64,000 nucleotides of DNA from Euzebya rosea (GCF_003073135.1 NZ_PGDQ01000001.1:1-64000); one strand, 5' to 3'. Positions 25,710-34,629 are shown, counted from the first letter of the stretch. The notes: generated by a model not told the origin, from the letters alone. Numbers and translations are program-made.

Positions 25710-25825
25710 GGCATCGGGTTGTACCAACAACGGGACGGTGTTGCCCCCTGTGCGATCGCCCCGGGCACCTTGACACCGGCGGTACGTTGCCCCTGAGCCA
25801 ACTTCACCCACAGGAGGGCGCCTGC

Positions 25826-27913
25826 ATGGGACACCGAGCCGATCGCATCCGCAACGTGGCGCTGGTGGGTCACGCCGGCAACGGCAAGACGACGCTGGCC
25901 GAGGCCATGCTGTACCGGGCGGGGGTGGTCACCCGCCTCGGCCGGGTGGAGGACGGCACGGCGACGACCGACGCCGAGCCCGAGGAACACAGCCGCACGC
26001 AGTCCGTGCGGCTTTCCGTTGTCCCGATCGACCATCGCGTCGGGTCAGACGACTACCGGATCAACTTGATCGACACCCCCGGCTACGCCGACTTCCGCGA
26101 GGAGGCCCTGACCGGCCTGCGGATCGCCGACCTGGCGGTCTTCGTCGTCGACGCCACGGCGGGTGTGCAGACCGGCGACATGCTGCTGTGGCGCGCCGCC
26201 GCAGCCATGGACCGTCCACGGATGGTGTTCGTCAACAAGATGGACCGCACCCGGGCGTCCTACGAACGGGCCGTCGCCCACGTGCGCGAGCACTTCGGCG
26301 ACGGCTTCGAGCTCGTGGAGATCCCCATCGGCGAGGAAGCAGCTTTCCACGGGGTGGCGGACCTGATCACCGAGCACGCCTTCCTGTACGACAGCGGGCG
26401 CGCCGTGGAGACCGACGAGCTGCCGCCCGAGATCGCCGAACGGGAGCACGCCGCCCACGAGGCGCTGGTCGAGGACGTCGTGGAGACCCAGGACTCGCTG
26501 CTCGAGGCGTACCTCGAGGGGGTGGAGCCCACCCCCGCCGAGCTCGAGGCAGCGCTGCACGAGGGCGTGGACGCCGGGACGGTCTTCCCGGTCATGTGCG
26601 GGTCCGCGGCCGCCTCCCGGGACGACGGCTCGATCGAGCCGATCGGTGTCGACCGGCTGCTGGAGTTCATCTGCCACGTCGGCCCGGCGCCCGCCGACCT
26701 GCCGGGCACGGAGGTCGTCATCGCCGACGACCTGTTCCAGATGCCCGTCGACCCCGACGGCCCGCTGCTCCTGCAGGTCTTCGCAACCCGCAGCGACGAC
26801 TACGTCGGCCAGATCACGATGTTCAAGGTGCTCAGCGGCACCCTGCGGGCCGACGACGTCGTGGTCAACGTGCGCACCGGCGAGAAGGAACGCATGCACG
26901 GCCTGCTCGCCACGAGGGGCAGCGAGCACATTCCCGTCCAGACCGTCGTCGCCGGTGACATCGCCGGAGTGACCAAGCTCGGTGACGTGCGTACCGGCGA
27001 CACGCTCGAGGACGGCAACCGGGGCTGGGTGGTCCCGCTGCCCGACCCCGTCCCGCCGGTCCACGGGGTCGCGCTGGTCGCCGCCAGCCCGCAGGACGAG
27101 GACAAGATGGGCGGCGCCCTCCACAAGCTGCTGGCCGAGGACCGGTCGCTGCGGCTGGAACGCAACGACGAGACGCACCAGACGATCCTGTGGGGCGCCG
27201 GTGACACCCACCTCCAGGTGGTGCTGGACCGGATGGCCCGGCGGTACGGCGTCAGGCTGGAGACCGAGCCGGTCAGGGTCGCCTACCGCGAGACCATCAC
27301 CCGCACGGTGGAGGTCGAGGGACGGCACAAGAAGCAGTCGGGCGGTCGCGGCCAGTTCGGCGTCGCCAACGTCCGCTTCGAACCCCTCCCGCCGGGCGAG
27401 GGGTACGTGTTCGAGTCCGAGGTGGTCGGCGGAGCCATCCCCAAGTCGCTGGTCCCCGCCGTCGGGGCGGGGATCGCCGAGGCCATGGCGAGGGGCGGCA
27501 CCCACGGGTTCCCGCTGGTGGACCTCAAGGCCACGGTGACCGACGGCAAGTACCACTCCGTGGACTCCGACGAGATGAGCTTCAGGATGGCCGGCGCCCT
27601 CGCGCTGAAGGAGGCGTTGCCCGACGCCGGCACCGTCGTGCTCGAACCCATCAGCCACCTGGAGGTGACCGTCCCCGGCGAGCTGCAGGGCGAGGTGATG
27701 GGGGACCTGCAGCAACGTCGCGGCCAGCTCGAGGGCACCGAGCTCGGCAACGGCGGAGAGGTGATCGTCCTCGCGTCGGTCCCGACCTCGGAGATCCTTC
27801 GGTACGCCATCGACCTGCGGTCCTTCACCCACGGCCGGGGTCGGTTCGTCGCCCGGCACGACCGCTACCAGCCGTTGCCCGCGCACCTGGTCAGCCGGCT
27901 GACCGAGGGATGA
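25826..27913 (+). CDS. EF-G-like translational GTPase (EF-G2 type)
   Basis: 695 residues, full EF-G domain order. G domain: VALVGHAGNGKTTLAEAM, LIDTPGYADF, VFVNKMDR. Domain II follows at about 320-400. The last domains show SGGRGQFGVANVRFEPLP, SVDSDEMSFRMAGALALKEA, and EPISHLEVTVPGELQGEVMG. Switch I is divergent compared with housekeeping EF-G, which fits the second EF-G paralogue of actinobacteria, whose role is poorly defined. It is separated from str-operon genes and sits in a sugar region. GGAGG nine bases before the ATG is a real ribosome site, unlike most neighbours. Confidence 0.88.
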   Translation: MGHRADRIRNVALVGHAGNGKTTLAEAMLYRAGVVTRLGRVEDGTATTDAEPEEHSRTQSVRLSVVPIDHRVGSDDYRINLIDTPGYADFREEALTGLRIADLAVFVVDATAGVQTGDMLLWRAAAAMDRPRMVFVNKMDRTRASYERAVAHVREHFGDGFELVEIPIGEEAAFHGVADLITEHAFLYDSGRAVETDELPPEIAEREHAAHEALVEDVVETQDSLLEAYLEGVEPTPAELEAALHEGVDAGTVFPVMCGSAAASRDDGSIEPIGVDRLLEFICHVGPAPADLPGTEVVIADDLFQMPVDPDGPLLLQVFATRSDDYVGQITMFKVLSGTLRADDVVVNVRTGEKERMHGLLATRGSEHIPVQTVVAGDIAGVTKLGDVRTGDTLEDGNRGWVVPLPDPVPPVHGVALVAASPQDEDKMGGALHKLLAEDRSLRLERNDETHQTILWGAGDTHLQVVLDRMARRYGVRLETEPVRVAYRETITRTVEVEGRHKKQSGGRGQFGVANVRFEPLPPGEGYVFESEVVGGAIPKSLVPAVGAGIAEAMARGGTHGFPLVDLKATVTDGKYHSVDSDEMSFRMAGALALKEALPDAGTVVLEPISHLEVTVPGELQGEVMGDLQQRRGQLEGTELGNGGEVIVLASVPTSEILRYAIDLRSFTHGRGRFVARHDRYQPLPAHLVSRLTEG

Positions 27914-27920
27914 GCCGACC

Positions 27921-27945
27921 GGACGGGGTGGGCGTGGCCCCGTCC
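27921..27945 (+). terminator. Hairpin after the EF-G-like gene
   Basis: GGACGGGG and CCCCGTCC form an 8-bp stem with a 9-base loop, 8 bases after the stop codon. Confidence 0.4.
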
Positions 27946-28054
27946 GCCCCTCCCGGCCGGACAGCATCGCCGGATCGGCCGGCCCGATACCCTGCGTTGG
28001 ATTGCCGAGTCGAACCCTGGCTCGGTCAGCAGCACCCTCAAGGAGCACGTCGAC

Positions 28055-29062
28055 GTGCGCATCTTCGTCACCGGTGGGGCCGGCTTCATCGGCTCGAACT
28101 TCATCCGCTACGCCATGGCACAGGACAGCGATGTTCGGATCACGAACTTCGACAAGCTGACCTACGCCGGCAACCCCGCCAACCTGGCCGACCTCGCTGA
28201 CGACCCGCGGTACGACTTCGTCAAGGGCGACATCTGTGACGGCGACCACCTGCGCGAGGTCCTGCCGGGGCACGACGCGGTGGTCAACTTCGCCGCGGAG
28301 TCCCATGTCGACCGGTCCATCACCGGGGGCGCGGAGTTCATGGTCGCCAACGTCGTCGGCGCGCAGACGATCTTCGACGTGGCGCGCAAGGCCGAGATCG
28401 GCAACTTCCTGCACATCTCCACCGACGAGGTCTACGGCTCGGTGGAGGAGCCCGACAGCTTCCGCGAGGGCGACGGCCTGGAGCCCAACTCGCCGTACTC
28501 GGTGTCCAAGGCGGCGGCCGACCTGCTGGCCCGCGCCTACAACGTGACCTACGGCTACCCGGTGACGGTGACCCGCACGGCCAACAACTTCGGGCCGTAC
28601 CACTACCCCGAGAAGGTCATCCCGCTGTTCGTGTCCAACCTGATCGACGGCAAGAACGTGCCGTTGTACGGCGAGGGGCAGAACATCCGCGACTGGACCT
28701 ACGTCATCGACAACGCTGCTGCCCAGTGGCTGGTCCTGACCCAGGGCACGCCGGGCGAGGTCTACAACGTCGGTGCCGGCAACGAGATCACCAACAAGCA
28801 GCTGACCTACGCCATCCTCGAGCGGTTCGGGCTGACCGGCGAGGCCGCCGACGCACGCATCGACTTCGTGGCCGACCGTCCGGGCCACGACCTGCGCTAC
28901 AGCGTCGACACCACCAAGGTCCGCGAGCTCGGCTGGACGCCGGGCCACACCTTCGAGGAGGCGCTGGACGCCACCATCGCGTGGTACCGCGCCAACGAGG
29001 CCTGGTGGCGTCCCCTCAAGGAGGCCGGCGCGTCGGACCGTCGGGGGCTGGTCCGCCAGTGA
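28055..29062 (+). CDS. rmlB: dTDP-glucose 4,6-dehydratase
   Basis: 335 residues, extended SDR fold. It converts dTDP-glucose to dTDP-4-keto-6-deoxyglucose. The NAD site is VTGGAGFIGSNFIRYAM, the catalytic TDE motif is HISTDEVYGSVEEP, and the YxxxK pair is in SPYSVSKAAADLLARAYNVT. NNFGPYHYPEKVIPLFVSNL is also typical. The GTG start has AAGGAG upstream. The stop overlaps the rmlD start (GTGA). With rmlA (24819, opposite strand) and rmlD it covers three of four dTDP-rhamnose steps; rmlC is not in the window. Confidence 0.96.
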   Translation: MRIFVTGGAGFIGSNFIRYAMAQDSDVRITNFDKLTYAGNPANLADLADDPRYDFVKGDICDGDHLREVLPGHDAVVNFAAESHVDRSITGGAEFMVANVVGAQTIFDVARKAEIGNFLHISTDEVYGSVEEPDSFREGDGLEPNSPYSVSKAAADLLARAYNVTYGYPVTVTRTANNFGPYHYPEKVIPLFVSNLIDGKNVPLYGEGQNIRDWTYVIDNAAAQWLVLTQGTPGEVYNVGAGNEITNKQLTYAILERFGLTGEAADARIDFVADRPGHDLRYSVDTTKVRELGWTPGHTFEEALDATIAWYRANEAWWRPLKEAGASDRRGLVRQ

Positions 29063-29895
29063 AGGTCCTGATCACCGGGGCCAGCGGACAGCTGGGCCAC
29101 GACCTGCAGCGCGCGTTCGCCGACGACCACGTCGTCGCGCTGGACCGTGCGTCGCTGGACGTGACCCGCGAGGCCGACGTGCAGGCCGCCGTCGCCGACC
29201 ACCGTCCGGACCTCGTCGTCCACTCCGCCGCGTTCACCAAGGTCGACGCCTGCGAGACCGAGTCCGAGACGGCCTGGCAGGTCAACGCCACCGCCAGCTG
29301 GTGGGTGGCCCGTGCCTGCGAGACCGTCGACGCCGCCATGGTCTACATCTCCTCCGACTACGTCTTCGACGGCACGCTCGGCCGGCCCTACACCGAGTTC
29401 GACACCGTCAACCCACGGTCGATGTACGGTCGCTCCAAGGAGGCCGGCGAGCAGCTCGTCCGGCGTGCCCTCGACCGCCACTACATCGTGCGGACCTCGT
29501 GGGTGCACGGCGCCAACGGCGGGAACTTCGCCAAGACGATGCTGCGGCTGGGCCGCGAACGCGGGGCGGTCAGCGTGGTCGACGACCAGTGCGGGTCGCC
29601 CACGTTCACCTTCGACCTGGCACCGCAGATCCGCCGGCTGGCCGCCAGCGGCCGGCCCGGGACCTACCACCTGACCAACCGCGGCCACTGCACCTGGTTC
29701 GAGTTCGCCGCCGCGATCTTCGCCGAGGCCGGTCTGGACGTCGACCTGACCCCGACCGACACGGCGTCCTTCGGGGCCCCCGCGCACCGTCCGGCCTACT
29801 CGGTGCTCGACAACCTGATGGCCCGCCAGGTCGGCCTGCCCGACATGCCGCACTGGCAGGACTCCCTGAAGGTGCTGCTGCAGGAGATCGCGTGA
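29059..29895 (+). CDS. rmlD: dTDP-4-dehydrorhamnose reductase
   Basis: 278 residues. It reduces dTDP-4-keto-rhamnose to dTDP-rhamnose. Motifs are VLITGASGQLGHDLQRAF, VVHSAAFTKVDACETE, YISSDYVFDGTLGRPYTEFD, YGRSKEAGE (YxxxK) and RTSWVHGANGGNFAKTML. It overlaps rmlB at its start and the next glycosyltransferase gene at its end, each by four bases, so rmlB-rmlD-GT2 is one operon. Confidence 0.95.
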   Translation: MKVLITGASGQLGHDLQRAFADDHVVALDRASLDVTREADVQAAVADHRPDLVVHSAAFTKVDACETESETAWQVNATASWWVARACETVDAAMVYISSDYVFDGTLGRPYTEFDTVNPRSMYGRSKEAGEQLVRRALDRHYIVRTSWVHGANGGNFAKTMLRLGRERGAVSVVDDQCGSPTFTFDLAPQIRRLAASGRPGTYHLTNRGHCTWFEFAAAIFAEAGLDVDLTPTDTASFGAPAHRPAYSVLDNLMARQVGLPDMPHWQDSLKVLLQEIA

Positions 29896-30773
29896 CCCAC
29901 GCCGACCGGCCCTCCTCGCGGACGGCCGTCGTGGTGGTCAACCACAACACCCGGGACGACCTGCTGACCTGCCTGGACAGCTTGGGCGACGCGGGTGCCG
30001 ACGAGATCGTCGTGGTCGACTCGGGGTCCGACGACGGGTCCCTCACGGCGGTGTCCCAGCGCCACCCCGACGTGCAACGGGTGGCCCTGCCGAACCTGGG
30101 CTTCGGTCGTGCGGCCAACGTCGGCGTGCGCGCGTGCGAGGCCGAGGTCGTCGTCGTCACCAACGCCGACACGGTCTTCACCCCGGGATCGATCGCGCGG
30201 CTCGGGGCCTACGTGCTCGACCGTCCCGACGTCGGTGCCGCGGGACCCAAGGTGGTGTTCCCCGACGGGCGCCTGCAGCTGTCCGCGCGGGCGTTCCCCG
30301 ACATCCCGACCGCGATCGGGCATGCGCTGCTCGGGCTGGTCTGGCGCGACAACCCCTGGACCCGGCGGTACCGCCTGACCGACTGGGACCACGAGAGCGA
30401 ACGCGACGTCGACTGGTTGTCGGGCTGCTGCGTGGCGCTCCGCCGGACCGCCTTCGAGGAGGTCGACGGCTTCGACCCGGCCTACTTCATGTTCGTGGAG
30501 GACGTCGACCTGTGCTGGCGCCTCGGCACGGCCGGCTGGCGCGTCGTCTTCACGCCGGTGGCCGAGGTGCAGCACGCCGTCGGCGGGTCGGTGGGGCGCA
30601 AGCGGGTCCGCATGGTCGCCGAACACGCCCGTTCGCTGGACCGTTTCTTCGCGCGCCGCTACCGCACGGGCCTGCTGACCCGCGGCCTGATCCGCCTCGG
30701 CCTGCTCGGCTGGGCCGGCTCGGTCATCGCCTGGTCCCAGCTCCGCGGTCGCACCCACGGCCAGGCCGCCTGA
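29892..30773 (+). CDS. GT2 glycosyltransferase, rhamnosyltransferase-like
   Basis: 293 residues, GT-A fold. AVVVVNHNTRDDLLTCLDSL begins the nucleotide-binding half, DEIVVVDSGSDDGS follows, and VVVTNADTVFTPGSIARL has an NAD in the DxD position. WLSGCCVALRRTAFEEVDGF and YFMFVEDVDLCWRLGTAGWR are the acceptor-side blocks found in WbbL-type rhamnosyltransferases. Coupling to rmlD (GTGA overlap) suggests dTDP-rhamnose as donor. A hydrophobic stretch near the C-terminus may touch the membrane. Confidence 0.88.
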   Translation: MTHADRPSSRTAVVVVNHNTRDDLLTCLDSLGDAGADEIVVVDSGSDDGSLTAVSQRHPDVQRVALPNLGFGRAANVGVRACEAEVVVVTNADTVFTPGSIARLGAYVLDRPDVGAAGPKVVFPDGRLQLSARAFPDIPTAIGHALLGLVWRDNPWTRRYRLTDWDHESERDVDWLSGCCVALRRTAFEEVDGFDPAYFMFVEDVDLCWRLGTAGWRVVFTPVAEVQHAVGGSVGRKRVRMVAEHARSLDRFFARRYRTGLLTRGLIRLGLLGWAGSVIAWSQLRGRTHGQAA

Positions 30774-30838
30774 CCGTCCCTCCCCTCCGCCTGGGCGTTT
30801 CGGTCCCCGGGGGTGCGGCCGGCACCGGCCTGGCTGAT

Positions 30839-30963
30839 GGATCTTGACCCACTCGGGGCCGTCGGGTGGCCGACATGGGTCACGATCCGTCGGCTGGACG
30901 CAGGGTTCGAGGCCGTAGGGGCGACCGTTGGGTACGAATCCGTCTGCGCCTGGGTCAAGATCC
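30839..30963. repeat. Repeated TGGGTCAMGATCC motif in intergenic region
   Basis: A 13-base motif occurs inverted at 30839-30851 (GGATCTTGACCCA) and direct at 30876-30888 (TGGGTCACGATCC) and 30951-30963 (TGGGTCAAGATCC). A degraded copy, TGGGTACGAATCC, lies near 30929. The direct copies continue with GTCGG. The outer copies are perfect inverted repeats of each other. They lie 170-300 bp upstream of the SpoIID/CWBR2 gene in a 362-base gap with no ORF I support, and could be regulator sites. Confidence 0.5.
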
Positions 30964-30966
30964 GTC

Positions 30967-31005
30967 GGGCGGGGGGTCGGGGGGTCGGGGGTCGGGGGTC
31001 GGGGT
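30967..31005 (+). repeat. G-run repeat, possible G-quadruplex
   Basis: Five or six G-runs of four to six bases separated by TC. It can fold into a G-quadruplex on the plus strand and lies between the motif cluster above and the start of the SpoIID-like gene. Confidence 0.6.
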
Positions 31006-31079
31006 GGCCGTCCGGGCGTATCGGTCGGATGACCGGCAGCGTCACAGCTGACGAGCGGCCATGATCCCGCTCGAGGGCC

Positions 31080-31085
31080 TTGACA
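31080..31085 (+). promoter_or_regulatory. TTGACA -35-like box
   Basis: A perfect -35 consensus lies 51 bases before the ATG at 31136, in an AT-richer stretch unlike the surroundings. No -10 box sits at standard spacing, so assignment is tentative. Confidence 0.3.
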
Positions 31086-31135
31086 ACGTGAGTCACACTA
31101 AGGCTCAGTACTTCACTGCCGTTAACAACAGTCAC

Positions 31136-33535
31136 ATGCGAATCACCGCCACCCTTCCCCGTGTGCGCCGCGCGACCCTGCTGGTCGTGATGGCGCTTGC
31201 TTGCGTGTTCGCGTCCGTGCCGACAGCCATGGCCGGGCAGGGGGCACCGCCGACGACGGACCTCACCGGCTACGTCGACCGGACCCCGCCGCCGGCCCAG
31301 TTCGCCCAGGGGGGATGCATGCCGGCAGGTGGCAGCGCGATCCCCGACCCCGAGCTGCCCGGCGGGGAGTTCGTCCTCGTGGGCGGTGGCTGGGGCCACG
31401 GCGCGGGGATGAGCCAGTACGGCGCCCAGGGCGCGGGGTTGCTCGGGTGCACGGCGACCCAGATCCTCACCACCTACTTCCCGGGCACGACCATCCAGGC
31501 CGTCCCGCAGCCCGACCTCGTGGTCATCGGCCTGGGCACCGGGATGCCGAAGGCCACCTACACCGCAGAGCGCGGCACGATCCCCTACCGCCTGTGCCAC
31601 TACCAGAGCGGGGAGTGCACCGACCTGCCGACCAGCCAGCCCGAGGGCAGCACATGGCGGGTCGACGTCACCCCCGAGGCGACCTACCGCATCACCGACA
31701 CCGGCAACGGCGCGGTCGTCTGGGAGGGCGGGGACAAGGAGTGGAACCTCCGCACCGTCCTCAGCCCCGACCCGTCGGTGAACCGCCGCGTGCACGTCGC
31801 CGAGGTCGGCCACACCTACCGCTGGGGAACCCTCCAGCTGGACTCGGTCCTGACGGGCGCCTCCGAGGCGTACCTGACGCTCGAGTTCACCGACATGGAC
31901 CTGTACCTGCGCGGCCTGGCGGAGGTGCCGATCTCGTGGCCCGACGCGACCCTGCAGGCCCAGGTCATCAGCGGTCGGTCCTACGCCCTGGCCCGCATCC
32001 AGGCCCTCGGCATCCGCACGGACTGCCGGTGCCACCTGTACTCCACACCCCGTGACCAGAACTACGAGGGGTGGGACCTGGAGTCCGCCGACAGCCAGGG
32101 CAAGTGGGTCAACGCCGTCAACGCCACGTCCGGGCAGATCTTGACCCACAACGGCAGCATCGCCGAGACCTTCTACTCCTCCAGCCACGGTGGCCACTCC
32201 GAGTCCTCCCGATTCGTCTTCGGCGGCGAGCTGCCCTACGTGCAGCCCGTGGACGACAGCCGTTGGGACCTGGCCAGCAGCAACCCGCTGCGCCGCTGGA
32301 CGGCCGCCTTCACCGCCGACGAGCTCGGGAGCCGCGCGGGAGTGGGGAGGGCCACGTCGATGCGCCTGCTCGAGCCCCGCGGTGCCGCCGGTCGCATCGG
32401 CTCGCCGAGCCGTGGCTACGGTGGCGTGGAGGTCACCGGGACCACCGGCACCGTCGTGCTCTCCGGTGACCAGCTGAAGTCCCGGCTCGGCCTTCGCTCG
32501 ACGCTCGTCGACGTGCGCAGCCAGCCCGGTGGTGGTGGGCCCGACCCCGAGCCGACCCCATCACCCACCCCGACCCCCAGCCCACAGCCGCCCCCCGGTG
32601 AGGTGCCCGACAGCATCGCCCGGGTCGCGGCCAGCGACCGGATCGGCACCGCCGTCCAGGTCTCTGCCTTCGGCTGGGACGCCGCGTCGGATGTCGTGAT
32701 CGCCGCCTCCGATAGGTTCCCCGACGCCCTTGCCGGCGTCGCGCTCGCTGCCAGCCTCGAGGCGCCGCTGCTGCTGTCGAGCACCGCCGAGCTGTCACCG
32801 GCCACCGAAGTGGAGATCCGCCGGCTGGGGGCCACGACCGCATGGCTGCTGGGCGGCAACAGCGCCCTGTCGACCGCCGTGCGTGGTGACCTGGCGGACA
32901 TGGGGCTGACCACACGACGCCTCGCCGGCGACAACCGGTTGGAAACGGCGGCCGCCATCGCCGGCGCCGCCGTCGGGACCGCCGACGAGGTCACGCTGGC
33001 CCCGGCCGGGGACTGGCCCGACGCCGTGAGCGCATCCTCCCTGGCGGCGTTGGTCGACGGCCCGCCGACCCTGCTGTCGGGCCGCGACCGGGTCGAGGAC
33101 GCCACCATCGACGCGCTGGAGGACCTGGGCGCCCGCACCGTCACGATCATCGGCGGCACGGCCGTCATCGGACCGTCGGTGGTCAGCCAGCTCGAGGGCC
33201 TCGGGTACGAGGTCCGACGCCTGGCCGGCTCCAACCGGTTCTCGACGTCCACCGCCGTCGCCGACGAGGCGCTGGCACAGCGCACCGGGGACGTCACGCT
33301 CGTGATCGCCTCGGCCTCCGGCTTCGCCGACGCGCTGCCGGCGGGCGCGCTGGCCGCCCGGCGGTCGGGCGTGCTCGTCCTGGCGCCGAGGGACTCGATG
33401 GCCGACGCCCCGGACGTCGCCAGGTTCGTGGAGTCCCGGGTCAGCCGGGTTGCCGACGGCGTCGTCGTGGGCGGCACCGGCGTGATCTCGACGACGGTGG
33501 AGACCCAGCTGGAGCAGGTGCTGGCCCGGCGGTGA
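31136..33535 (+). CDS. Secreted SpoIID/LytB domain protein with cell-wall-binding repeats
   Basis: 799 residues. A signal peptide (LLVVMALACVFASVPTAMAG) is followed by a SpoIID/LytB domain (about 70-440) in the permuted order common in actinobacteria: GWGHGAGMSQYGAQG (His88) comes before the catalytic-glutamate block LRGLAEVPISWP (Glu263). In Bacillus SpoIID it comes after. The domain resembles a lytic transglycosylase that cuts denuded glycan strands. A Pro/Thr linker leads to three CWBR2-type repeats (about 500-799), with DRFPDALAGVALAASLEAPL and LGGNSALSTAV-like strings. The ATG at 31136 places the signal peptide correctly. It overlaps the next GT gene (GTGA). Confidence 0.88.
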   Translation: MRITATLPRVRRATLLVVMALACVFASVPTAMAGQGAPPTTDLTGYVDRTPPPAQFAQGGCMPAGGSAIPDPELPGGEFVLVGGGWGHGAGMSQYGAQGAGLLGCTATQILTTYFPGTTIQAVPQPDLVVIGLGTGMPKATYTAERGTIPYRLCHYQSGECTDLPTSQPEGSTWRVDVTPEATYRITDTGNGAVVWEGGDKEWNLRTVLSPDPSVNRRVHVAEVGHTYRWGTLQLDSVLTGASEAYLTLEFTDMDLYLRGLAEVPISWPDATLQAQVISGRSYALARIQALGIRTDCRCHLYSTPRDQNYEGWDLESADSQGKWVNAVNATSGQILTHNGSIAETFYSSSHGGHSESSRFVFGGELPYVQPVDDSRWDLASSNPLRRWTAAFTADELGSRAGVGRATSMRLLEPRGAAGRIGSPSRGYGGVEVTGTTGTVVLSGDQLKSRLGLRSTLVDVRSQPGGGGPDPEPTPSPTPTPSPQPPPGEVPDSIARVAASDRIGTAVQVSAFGWDAASDVVIAASDRFPDALAGVALAASLEAPLLLSSTAELSPATEVEIRRLGATTAWLLGGNSALSTAVRGDLADMGLTTRRLAGDNRLETAAAIAGAAVGTADEVTLAPAGDWPDAVSASSLAALVDGPPTLLSGRDRVEDATIDALEDLGARTVTIIGGTAVIGPSVVSQLEGLGYEVRRLAGSNRFSTSTAVADEALAQRTGDVTLVIASASGFADALPAGALAARRSGVLVLAPRDSMADAPDVARFVESRVSRVADGVVVGGTGVISTTVETQLEQVLARR

Positions 33536-34629
33536 CCGTCGGTCCCGCCGACGTCGGCGTCATCGTCCCGGCCCGCCACGCCGCGGGCACGCTGGCCCGA
33601 GCCGTCGAGTCGGCGCTGGGCGAGGGCGTGGGGGCCGTCGTGATCGCGGTCGACCCGGCCGATGCCCCCACCGGTCGTGCCGCTGCGGGCCTGGCGGAGG
33701 CGTATCCGTCGGTCAGCGTCGTGGACAACCCGGGCGGGGCGACCCCCACCGGTCTCAACGCCGGGATCGCGGCCCTGCCACACCGGGTGGTCGCGAGGCT
33801 GGATGCCCACGCGACGTTTCGTCCCGGCTACGTGCGTGCGGCCCTGACCGCGTTGGAGGAGGGTGCGGCGGTCGTCGGGGGACTGCAGCGTTCGGTCGGC
33901 ACGTCCCCGGTCGGCCGCGCCACCGCAGCAGCCATGGGTACCTGGCTCGGGTCGGGCGGGGCACGGCACCGGACGGGCGCCACCTCGGGGCCGAGCGAGA
34001 CCGCCTACCTCGGGGTCTTCGATCGTGCGTGGCTGGACCGTGTCGGTGGCTACGACCCCTCCCTGGCCCGCAACCAGGACTACGAGATCTGCCACCGGAT
34101 CGAGCAGGCCGGTGGCCTGGTCTGGTTCACCCCGGACATGGAGGCCACCCACGAGCCCCGCGACAGGTGGATCGACCTGGCCGCGCAGTACCACGACTTC
34201 GGCCGCTGGAAGCGCCATGTCATGGCCACCGCGCCCGGGTCGATCCAGCCTCGTCAGCTGGCCGCCCCGGCGCTGGTGCTGGGGTTGATCGGTTCGGTCG
34301 TCCTGGCCGGTCGTCGGCCGTGGCTGGCATCCGTCGTCCCCTCGGCATGGCTGCTCGCCGTCGCCGCGACCGCCGCGACCGCCGACCCGGCGGCCGGCGA
34401 TCCGGCGGCTGGCGATCCGGCGGCTGGCGATCCGGCGGCTGGCGATCCGGCGGCTGGCGATCCGGCCGGCGATCCGGCCGGGGCCGACCGGTCGACGGCG
34501 GGCGATCGTGTCCGGATCGGCGTGGCGCTGGCGGTGATGCACCTCGCGTGGGGCGCCGGCTTCTGGCGGGGCGGTCGTGGAGGGGATCGTCGCTCGGCGG
34601 GTCGCCTCAGCGCTCGTTGTGGCAGCTGA
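33532..34629 (+). CDS. GT2 glycosyltransferase with repeat-bearing membrane tail
   Basis: 365 residues. The GT-A domain (1-230) has VGVIVPARHAAGTLARAVES, GLNAGIAALPHRVVARLDAH (DxD-like LDAH), RTGATSGPSETAYLGVFDRA and YDPSLARNQDYEICHRIEQA, resembling ExoA-type succinoglycan transferases. Two hydrophobic helices follow (LVLGLIGSVVLAGR, AWLLAVAATAAT). Then comes a GDPAA tandem repeat encoded by 15-bp DNA repeats, and a third helix. It is translationally coupled to the SpoIID/CWBR2 gene. Its 3-prime end overlaps the convergent sigma gene by 23 bp. Confidence 0.8.
   Translation: MTVGPADVGVIVPARHAAGTLARAVESALGEGVGAVVIAVDPADAPTGRAAAGLAEAYPSVSVVDNPGGATPTGLNAGIAALPHRVVARLDAHATFRPGYVRAALTALEEGAAVVGGLQRSVGTSPVGRATAAAMGTWLGSGGARHRTGATSGPSETAYLGVFDRAWLDRVGGYDPSLARNQDYEICHRIEQAGGLVWFTPDMEATHEPRDRWIDLAAQYHDFGRWKRHVMATAPGSIQPRQLAAPALVLGLIGSVVLAGRRPWLASVVPSAWLLAVAATAATADPAAGDPAAGDPAAGDPAAGDPAAGDPAGDPAGADRSTAGDRVRIGVALAVMHLAWGAGFWRGGRGGDRRSAGRLSARCGS
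34396..34479. repeat. 15-bp tandem repeat inside the GT2 gene
   Basis: Four perfect copies of GGCGATCCGGCGGCT are followed by two 12-bp copies GGCGATCCGGCC. All units are multiples of three, so copy-number change keeps the reading frame. They encode an AGDPA repeat. Confidence 0.85.

Noticed and set aside
25770-25788. TTGACA plus TACGTT as a sigma-70 promoter for the EF-G-like gene
   Set aside because: Only 7 bases separate the two boxes, far from the 16-18 needed.
26045-28948. 967-residue minus-strand ORF
   Set aside because: An open frame produced by high GC codon bias opposite the EF-G-like and rmlB genes; no start signal or domain content.
34396-34479. Possible CRISPR-like array
   Set aside because: The 15-bp units adjoin each other without spacers and lie in frame within a glycosyltransferase gene.
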